The notes under the pieces are model-generated. The model had not been told where the DNA came from and did not search any database. It saw only the letters and a program-made list of their open reading frames with translations. Positions 57,409 through 64,000 of a DNA stretch of 64,000 nt are shown in pieces. Position numbers and translations under genes: made by a program. The stretch is from UBA9676 sp963837105. Its GTDB lineage: Bacteria; Actinomycetota; Actinomycetes; Streptosporangiales; Streptosporangiaceae. Position 1 is the first letter of the stretch, and each line of letters starts with the position of its first letter. The stretch is from NCBI GenBank assembly GCA_963837105.1, contig CAWIMG010000036.1, positions 434,001 through 498,000 of the forward strand, read 5' to 3'.

Positions 57409-58641
57409 GTGACGTCCACGGCTGGCCCCGTCCCGGTTGCCGTCGTCGGGGCGGGGGTGAAGACGCCCGCCGGGAACTGCACCGGCGAACTGTGGGAGAG
57501 CCTGTGTGCCGGCCGTCCGTCGGCTGAGGTGTTCTCCGACCGCCGGCTGCCGCCCGGGACATCGGCGCTCGTGTGCCGGGTGAGGGGCTTCGACCCGGCC
57601 GCTTACCTCACACCTGTCGAGGTGCGGCGGCTGGACAGGTCTCATGCCCTCGCTATCGCTGCCGCGGCCGATGCCGTCGGCCAGTGTGGCGAGCTGCCAC
57701 CCCAGGCCCGGCGGGCGGTGGTGTGCGGCATCGGGCTGGGTGCCGCGTCGACCTACGAGCAGCAGGTGTCGGGGCTGCTGGAGCGGGGGGTGCGGGGGGT
57801 GAGCCCGCTGACCATTCCCATGGTCATGCCGAGTTCGGTCGCCGCCCACCTGTCGCTCCGGTTCGGTTTCGGGGGGCCATGCGTCACCGTTTCCGCTGCC
57901 TGCGCGTCTGGCGCCGCGGCTATCGGTGAGGGTGTGGAACTGCTGCGGCGGGGGGCGGCCGACATCGTGCTGGCAGGTGGCGTGGACTCACTGGTCAACT
58001 ACGGTGCGATGTGCTGTTTCATGCGGCTGGACGTGATGAGCCGCAACGTGAGCCGTCCCGAGCTCGCCTCTCGCCCCTTCGACACCGACCGTGACGGGTT
58101 CGTCATGGGCGAGGGCGCCGGGTTCGTCGTACTCCGGCGGCTTCAGGACATCGGTCCATCAGCGCCGGAGCCGCTCGGGCTCGTCCTTGGACACGCGTCC
58201 ACCGCCGATGCCCACCATCTGGTCGCACCCAGCCCGGACGGCGAGGGCGCTGCCCGCTGCATGGCCCTGGCCCTGGCGGACGCCGGCGTCCAGCCCCGCG
58301 ACCTGGCGCACGTCAACGCGCACGGCACCAGTACGGTGCTCAACGACCATGCCGAGGCCACCGCCCTCACCACCGTGTTCGCGGATTCCTGCCCCCCGGT
58401 CACGGCCGTCAAGGGCTCGACCGGCCACATGATCGCCGCCTCTGGGGCAGTCGAGGCGATCGTGAGCCTGATCTCCCTGCGGCATCGCCTGGTCCCACCG
58501 GTCGCCGGCCTCCGCACCGTCGACCCGGAACTCCGCATCGATGTCGTGCAGGGCACGCCGCGGAAGGCGGCGCCCGGCTATGCGCTGTCCAACTCCTTCG
58601 GCTTTGGTGGCGCGAATACCGCGCTCGTGCTCGCAGCCTGA
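57409..58641 (+). CDS. FabF-like beta-ketoacyl-ACP synthase
   Basis: A 410-residue KAS II-type condensing enzyme from GTG 57409. Catalytic Cys in TVSAACASGAAAIG (about 165), His in HVNAHGTSTVLNDHAEATAL (about 303) and Lys/His in VKGSTGHMIAASGAVE complete the Cys-His-His set. A C-terminal SNSFGFGGANTALVL is typical. It elongates acyl-ACP. It is placed 10 bp after the Tat-protein gene in the ACP/methyltransferase operon, which points to a dedicated chain. The last 64 bp overlap the convergent N-acyl-synthase-like gene. Confidence 0.92.
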   Translation: MTSTAGPVPVAVVGAGVKTPAGNCTGELWESLCAGRPSAEVFSDRRLPPGTSALVCRVRGFDPAAYLTPVEVRRLDRSHALAIAAAADAVGQCGELPPQARRAVVCGIGLGAASTYEQQVSGLLERGVRGVSPLTIPMVMPSSVAAHLSLRFGFGGPCVTVSAACASGAAAIGEGVELLRRGAADIVLAGGVDSLVNYGAMCCFMRLDVMSRNVSRPELASRPFDTDRDGFVMGEGAGFVVLRRLQDIGPSAPEPLGLVLGHASTADAHHLVAPSPDGEGAARCMALALADAGVQPRDLAHVNAHGTSTVLNDHAEATALTTVFADSCPPVTAVKGSTGHMIAASGAVEAIVSLISLRHRLVPPVAGLRTVDPELRIDVVQGTPRKAAPGYALSNSFGFGGANTALVLAA

Positions 58642-59240
58642 GGATCAGCCAGCTGGCCCTGGGCCCCAGCCAGCAATCTGGTCGCGCTCATCAGGCTGAA
58701 CCCCACGGGTGCCCGCGGCTCGTTCCAGTACATCCGTTCCGGGCCGAGAATCTCCAGCTGGAGACCGAACAGGCTCATGAGGGCGCGGGCCGGGGCTGAC
58801 ATCATCCCGCAGGCAACCCGGAAGCCGTGCTCACGCATCACCAGGTACAGCCGGCACATGAGACCAATGAGGGCGCTATGTTCCAGGCTCTGGTGGCTGT
58901 GCGCCACGCACATCCGGCCCACGTCGACTACCTCGCCGCGTGGCTGTACGACGATCCCGCAGGCTTCCTCGGTCGGCAGCCCGGGCGGGAGCACCACCCG
59001 CCCAGTGCTCATCGCGACGGTCCCGTCCCACCCGATGACCTGGATGGCATGGTCGTCATAGGCGTCGCGCTCCATCCCGGCCGGGAGGCCACCGGCCGTG
59101 CACCATCCGCGGTCGAGCACCGCACTTCCGCGCAGCCGGTACGCGATCTCACGCTCCGCGCCGTCGGCCGCCACCCGGTAGTCGAAGCGGGACTTCGACA
59201 ACATCCTGGCGACCAGAGCATCGAGCGGCACACCATCCAT
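58578..59240 (-). CDS. FeeM/LuxI-superfamily N-acyl synthase-like protein
   Basis: A 220-residue GNAT-type protein. EIAYRLRGSAVLDRGWCTAG, HAIQVIGWDGTVAMSTGRVV, VVDVGRMCVAHSH, LIGLMCRLYLVMREHGFRVA CGMM and LGPERMYWNEP reproduce the order seen in N-acyl amino acid synthases (FeeM) and acyl-homoserine-lactone synthases, which use acyl-ACP as donor. The neighbouring ACP, ketosynthase and desaturase would provide the acyl-ACP. The acceptor amine cannot be predicted. It starts at ATG 59240 and converges on, and overlaps, the ketosynthase gene. Confidence 0.75.
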   Translation of the reverse strand: MDGVPLDALVARMLSKSRFDYRVAADGAEREIAYRLRGSAVLDRGWCTAGGLPAGMERDAYDDHAIQVIGWDGTVAMSTGRVVLPPGLPTEEACGIVVQPRGEVVDVGRMCVAHSHQSLEHSALIGLMCRLYLVMREHGFRVACGMMSAPARALMSLFGLQLEILGPERMYWNEPRAPVGFSLMSATRLLAGAQGQLADPQAASTSAVFAPPKPKELDSA

Positions 59241-59480
59241 GGCACGACCCTGTCCTGCCCCCCGGCCAAACCGCGATCGGGCACCCCGCCGTGGGCAGGA
59301 CGTCCCCGGGCCGGCCCGGTTAGCAATGTGTCAGTGCTGTGAAGGTATAGCTGAGTAAAAGGCTCCTGGTCAAGGTCATGTTAAGCCCGGCTCTTCCGCG
59401 CCAAGGCCGCTTCGCCGTCGCACCACAGCTCGCCGGCGGCCGTGGCGGCTGGCGTGCCGGGGGGATGCCGGGAGGGCACG

Positions 59481-61246
59481 ATGTCAGCAGAACGCTTGCC
59501 TGGGGACCAAGTCGCGGATGCGGGCGATGGGACAGCCGGGGACACCGCCATCGTTGTCGTGAGCCGCGACCCGGCCGCCCGGCAGAACCTCTACCGCGAG
59601 CTGGCCAAGCGGTACGGTGCCGACTACCAGATCGTGGTCTGTGCCGAGTCCGAGGGACTGGCGCCGCTGCTCCGGACGCTGCTGGCGGCCGGGACGCTGG
59701 TGGCGCTGGTCATCGGCGGGATCGGCGGGCTGGACCCAGACGGGCTCGACACGCTCTCGGTGGTGCATCCCATCGATTCGACGGCGCTGCGGGTGGTCGC
59801 CTTCCGCTGGGGAGACTTCGAAACCGCCGGGCCGGTCTTCAACGCTGTCACCCTGGGCAAGGTCGATCACTGGCTTCCCCGCCCGGAGGGAGCCCGCGAC
59901 GAGGAGTTCCACCGTTCCATCACCGAGTTCCTCAGCGAGTGGAGCACCCGCCGTGGCGGTGGCTTCGAGGCCCTGCGGCTGATCGGCGAGCAATGGTCGC
60001 CGCGGTCACAGGAGCTGCGTGACAGCTTCTCACGCAACCGGCTGCCATTCGGCTTCTACGACGCTCTCTCCGAGCGTGGTCAGAGCATGCTGGGAGAACT
60101 GGGGCTGACAGACCCCGAACTGCCGGTGTGGTGCTCCGGTTCGGGGCCGAGCACTCCACGCTGGTCAACCCATCGAACCTCGAGGTCGCCGAGGCGTTCG
60201 GCCTGACCGCGCCGATCTCCGCCGACGACGTCTACGACCTGGCAGTGGTCGGCGCGGGGCCAGCGGGTCTGGCTGCGGCCGTCTATGCCTCCTCGGAAGG
60301 CCTGCGGACTGCCGTGGTGGAGGCGGAGGCCATCGGCGGCCAGGCGGGAACCAGTTCGCTGATCCGCAACTACCCGGGCTTCGCCCAGGGCGTGGGCGGA
60401 TCCAGGCTCGCGTTCGAGACCTACCAGCAGGCCTGGTCGTTTGGCACGACGTTCATCTTCATCCGGCAGGTGCAAAGCCTCTCGGGTACTGGCGGCCAGT
60501 TCCGGCTTGGGCTCTCCGACGGCAACGTGCTCGCCGCGCGGAGCGTGATCATCGCGACCGGCGCCAGCTACCGGGAGCTCGGCATCCCCAGCCTGGGAGC
60601 GCTGCATGGCCGGGGGGTGTTCTACGGTGCAGCGGTCAGCGAGGCACCCGCCATGCGGGGGAAGAGAGTCTTCGTCGTTGGCGGCGGCAACTCAGCCGGT
60701 CAGGCAGCGCTGCACCTGGCCAAGTGGGCCGGCCAGGTCAGCGTCCTGGTGCGTGGCGCATCTCTGGCGCAGAGCATGTCGGACTACCTCATCCGCATGA
60801 TCGACGCGGCGCCGAATGTGGACGTCCGCTACGGCGTGCGGATCGTCGACGGCACGGGCACCGACTGCCTGGAGTCACTGGTACTGGTGGATGCCGGGAC
60901 GGAGCAGCGGCGGAACGTCCCGGCGGACGCGCTCTTCGTCCTCATCGGCTCACATCCGCACACCGAATGGCTCGGCGACACCGTGTCACGGGACCAGTGG
61001 GGCTTCATCCGCACCGGTCCCGACCTGATGGGTGACAGTGACGCGGGCTGGCCACTGGAACGCCCGCCATTCCCGCTGGAGACCAGTCTGCCCGGGGTGT
61101 TCGCGGCTGGAGATGTGCGCCGGGCGTCGGTCAAGCGCTGCGCGTCCGCGGTGGGCGAGGGCGCCGTCACCATCCCGCAGGTGCATGCCTGGCTGGAAAC
61201 CCTGGCGGCCGCGCAGTCGGGCGCGGCCAGCCGGCGAACGGCATAG
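59481..61246 (+). CDS. Receiver-like/thioredoxin-reductase-like fusion, one-base frame break
   Basis: From ATG 59481 (GGGAGGGCACG upstream) a degenerate response-regulator domain (AIVVVSRDPAARQNLYRELA; the phosphoacceptor site reads VIGGIGGL, no Asp) leads to SRNRLPFGFYDALSERGQSM. At about 60127 one base is missing. The next frame gives VLRFGAEHSTLVNPSNLEVA and a thioredoxin-reductase-like part with two nucleotide motifs, VVGAGPAGLAAAVYASSEGL and VFVVGGGNSAGQAALHLAKW. The usual CxxC is replaced in VFYGAAVSEAPAM. This matches known receiver/disulfide-reductase fusions of about 560-590 residues that lack CxxC. The product may be an FAD-NADPH oxidoreductase. Confidence 0.75.
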
Positions 61247-61250
61247 CCGG

Positions 61251-62085
61251 TTGCCCGCCCTGCGCCTGCTCGCATCGGGCATCGCGGACTGCTCTACACC
61301 GCCAGCGTGCTGGTCCTGCTGGCGGCCGGTGAGCTTTACCTCCTTACCGGCCATACAGACCGGTTTTTCGCGTGGACAATCCACCCGGGGCAGACCGCCG
61401 CCTTCCTCGGCGCCGGATATCTCGCCGCGTTTTTTCTTGGAGTTCCTGCCCGCACGGCAGCGGATCTGGGCGAATGCACGGCTGGCCGTGCCCGCGGTTC
61501 TGGTGTTCACGGTGCTCACGCTGGTGGCGACACTGCTGCACGTTGGCGAGTTCCACTTCGACAGCCCGCACCCGGTCGTGTCGTTCTCGGCCTGGGCCTG
61601 GCTGGTCATCTACACGGTGGTACCGATCTTCATGATCATTCTGCTGGCCCGCGAGGCCGCAGCGGCGGGGATCCACCACGGCGGGCACCGATGCCGTGCC
61701 GGGTTCTGGTGGTGGTTGGGTCCAGGGGGCTGTGCTGCTGGCGATAGGGGCCGCGCTCTTCGTTGCACCGGCACACGCGTCGTACTGGCCGTGGCCGCTG
61801 ACGCCCCTCACTGCGCAGGCAGTCGGCGCGTGGCTGCTCGGCATCGGGACCGGTGCGATCCACGCCATCCGCGAAAACGACTTCCGGCGGCTCCGTGCCG
61901 GGGCCGTCGCGCTGACTCTGCTCAGTGTGTTCCAGCTGATCGCACTGGCCCGCTACCCGCACGATGTTGACTGGGCACGGCCGACGGCGTGGATGTACCT
62001 CACCTTCGTCCTGAGCTTGCTGGCCGTCGGAGTGCCCGGATGGGTCGTGGGGTACCGTCGCCCGGTGCTCCAGGCTCAGCGGTAA
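61251..62085 (+). pseudogene. Multipass membrane protein broken by about three frame shifts
   Basis: Pieces in successive frames read MPALRLLASGIA (TTG 61251), then VLVLLAAGELYLLTGHTDRF and HPGQTAAFLGAGYLAAFF, then RLAVPAVLVFTVLTLVATLL and SAWAWLVIYTVVPIFMIILL, then VQGAVLLAIGAALFVAPAHA and LTLLSVFQLIALARYPHDVD to 62085. Joined, they make one membrane protein of about 275 residues with seven helices. Breaks lie near 61286, 61437 and 61690. The function is unknown. It follows the reductase fusion by 4 bp. Clustering of indels here suggests poor sequence quality rather than old decay. Confidence 0.6.
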
Positions 62086-62245
62086 GTTGCCTGGACGGGC
62101 GTCCGTAGCGTGCGGCGGGCCGGGTGCTGGCGCCCGGCCCCAGCGGCCGCCGGGTGGGACGGCGAGGTTGAGTGATGACGGATACGAACGAGCAGGCAGC
62201 GCCCAGGCGATCCTTGACGTGCCGATCGGCCTGGCGGCCGGCGGG

Positions 62246-63654
62246 ATGCGGTGGGAGTCCGACAGCCTGGGTGAGGTCCAGGTGCCAGCGGGCCGCTACT
62301 GGGGTGCGCAGACCCAGCGCAGCCTGGAGCACTTCAGCATCGGCGAGGACCGGATGCCCAGAAACAGGTGTATCACGCATACGGATATGTGAAGAAGGCG
62401 GCGGCGGCCGTCGACACCCGGGCGGGCGGCTCCCGGCCTGGAAGGGCGGGCTGATCGACCGGGTGTGTGACGAGGTGATCAGCGGGGCGCTGGACACCGA
62501 ATTCCCGCTCTACGTGTGGCAGTCGGGTTCGGGCCGCGTCGAACATGAATGTGAACGAGGTCATCGCCAATCGCTGCATTCAGCTGGTGGGCGGGACGCT
62601 CGGCTCACAGCAGCCAGTCCACCCGAACGACGACGTGAATATGGGCCAGTCAACCAACGACACCTTCCCCACCGCGATGCATATCGCCGCTTACACGATG
62701 GCGATCGACAAGACGATCCCCGCACTCAGACGGCTCCGCGACGCCATCGAGGGCAAGGCACGGACGTGGGCCGATGTCGTCAAGATCGGGCGGACCCACC
62801 TGGCGGACGCCACCCCGTTGACCGTCGGCCAGGAGTGGTCCGGCTATGCCGGTGCTCTCGATGACGTCATCGCCGAGGTGGAGCACGCCACCGCAGGCCT
62901 GCTGCAGCTGGCCATTGGCGGGACGGCGGTGGGCACCGGGCTGAATGCCCCGGCCGGGTTCGGCGAGGACGTGGCGGCGCAGATCGCCTCGATGACGGGG
63001 GCGCCGTTCGAGACCGCCGCCAACAAGTTCACCGCCCAGGGCACGCTGGACCGGATGGTCCGTGCCCACGCCGGGCTGAAGGCCGCCGCCGTCACCCTGT
63101 TCAAGATCGCCAATGATCTCCGCTGGCTGGGCTCGGGTCCCCGGACCGGGATCGGTGAGCTGATCTTCCCGTCCAATGAGCCGGGATCGTCGATCATGCC
63201 AGGCAAGGTCAACCCGACCCAGGCCGAGGCGATGCTGATGGTCGCGATCCAGGTCATCGCCTCGGACGTGGCGGTGAGCATGGGCGGCGCCGAGGGCAAT
63301 TTCGAGCTGAACGCCTTCCGCCCGATCCTGATCAGCAACTACCTTCACTCCGCGCTGATCATGGCCGACATGTGCGACCACTTCCGCATGTTCATGGTCG
63401 AGGGCGCAATGCTCAATGAGGCCAGGCTGAAGGAGAACATCGACCCGGCGGTGATGATGGTCACCGCGCTGTCGCCGGTCATCGGCTACGACAAAGCGGC
63501 GGCCATCGCCCACTACGCCGTCGGCCACGACCTGACTCTCAGGCAGGCCGCGCTGGCCAAGGGCGTCAGCGAGGAACTGTTCGACCGGCTCGTCAACCCG
63601 CTCGCGATGACCCGCCCCGGGCCGGCCGACCTTCCCGGCGCGGCCGGAGCCTGA
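62246..63654 (+). pseudogene. fumC: Class II fumarate hydratase, N-terminal third frame-disrupted
   Basis: ATG 62246 begins MRWESDSLGEVQVPAGRYWG and AQTQRSLEHFSIGEDRMP. Short pieces in other frames give VYHAYGYVKKAAAAVDTRAG, then LPAWKGGLIDRVCDEVISGA and YVWQSGSG. From 62545 a long frame runs NMNVNEVIANRCIQLVGGTL to the stop at 63654, with the class II signature PGSSIMPGKVNPTQAEAML and the catalytic loop. Three small breaks (near 62370, 62417, 62540) need repair to restore fumarase, which interconverts fumarate and malate. The neighbouring malic enzyme fits a malate node. Confidence 0.8.
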
Positions 63655-63665
63655 CCCGGACCCGC

Positions 63666-64000
63666 TCAGACGGCGTGCACGGGGGCGTACCGGGGCTGCC
63701 ACATCGCCACCTGGCGGCCGGCGGGTGCGTGCCGCTGGCGGGCCACCCCGGTCGGCGTCGGCCGGCCTGCGCTACCGCCAGCGCCGCGACCCGCGCCGAG
63801 GTGGTGCGGAGGTCATCGATGGCGGGCAGCAGCGGCGCGCCGGGCGTGGTGGTGTCAGTGAGCCCGGCGACGGCCTCAGCGGCGGCGGTGATCATGTGGT
63901 CGGTCATCCGCCGGGCCCGCGACACCAGAGCGCCCAGGCCGAGGCCGGGGAAGATCAGGGCATTGTTGGCCTGGCCGATCTGGTAGCTAGAGCCCTGGTA
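63666..64000 (-). CDS. NAD-dependent malic enzyme, C-terminal part (5' end outside window, frame break near the end)
   Basis: The minus strand reads YQIGQANNALIFPGLGLGAL, VSRARRMTDHMITAAAEAVA and LLPAIDDLRTTSARVAALAV, the C-terminal NAD-domain region of bacterial malic enzymes (oxidative decarboxylation of malate to pyruvate). Near 63755-63765 the frame shifts. The expected tail VARQRHAPAGRQVAMWQPRY APVHAV then ends at the TGA 63666-63668. Only about 111 codons are visible. It converges on fumC with an 11-bp gap. Confidence 0.8.

Overview
The window is high-GC DNA (third codon positions mostly G or C) with many GTG and TTG starts, short 1-11 bp gene overlaps and strong GGAGG ribosome sites. 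Together with the gene families present (class II DAHP synthase, an Rv1733c-type membrane protein, DUF397, a SARP/BTAD regulator, a LuxR-type ATPase regulator, a PucR regulator, F420-type flavoproteins), this points to a filamentous or soil actinobacterium in the broad Streptosporangiales/Streptomycetales range. No rRNA, tRNA or CRISPR array was seen. Only one insertion-sequence remnant (ISKra4 type, about 52.4-53.4 kb) is present.

Layout. 0-9.8 kb: scattered housekeeping genes (F420 reductase-like protein, acylphosphatase, methyltransferases, nitronate monooxygenase, DAHP synthase with a coupled pentapeptide-repeat protein) and a small stress-type locus with an Rv1733c-like protein and DosR-like boxes. 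9.9-15.6 kb: a segment of visibly lower GC with a large LuxR/AAA regulator, a DivIVA-like protein coupled to a flavohemoglobin, and poorly coding spacer with hairpins. 15.7-20 kb: ureohydrolase, PucR regulator and NCS1 permease, a nitrogen-scavenging unit. 20-34 kb: a cyclase/ATPase regulator with truncated hemoglobin, a broken two-component system, amino-acid and tRNA-proofreading genes, a sulfurtransferase, an SDR enzyme, DUF1059 and SARP genes, and small enzymes.

34-48.7 kb is a coherent catabolic island: P450, VanB-like reductase, Rieske-like protein, acetoacetate-decarboxylase-like and LLM enzymes, a glutamine-synthetase-like ligase, a MarR regulator, aldehyde dehydrogenase, HpaD-type extradiol dioxygenase, HpaG-type FAH hydrolase and an APC permease. 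Its four transcription units are each preceded by a copy of one 18-bp palindrome (TCGTTTGG-N2-CCAAACGA; two copies perfect, two imperfect), the probable MarR operator. The enzymes suggest uptake and breakdown of an aromatic amine or aryl-acetate by homoprotocatechuate-type meta cleavage. The Rieske-like protein has lost canonical metal ligands.

53.4-61.2 kb is a second coherent unit: acyl-ACP desaturase, stand-alone acyl carrier protein, a protein with two fused cyclopropane-synthase-type methyltransferase domains, a Tat-exported protein, a FabF-like ketosynthase, a FeeM/LuxI-superfamily N-acyl synthase and a receiver/thioredoxin-reductase-like fusion. It looks like an undescribed pathway for a modified N-acyl lipid or signal. 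The window ends with a frame-disrupted fumarase and the 3' end of a malic enzyme.

Many genes carry single-base frame shifts that one small edit would repair to conserved family sequence (near 3.67, 23.4, 24.1, 24.7, 25.0, 25.3, 29.5, 43.2, 60.1, 61.3-61.7, 62.4-62.5 and 63.8 kb). Uncorrected sequencing indels are the simplest explanation for most of them. The histidine-kinase remnant, the IS remnant and the DUF7144 fragment look like real decay.
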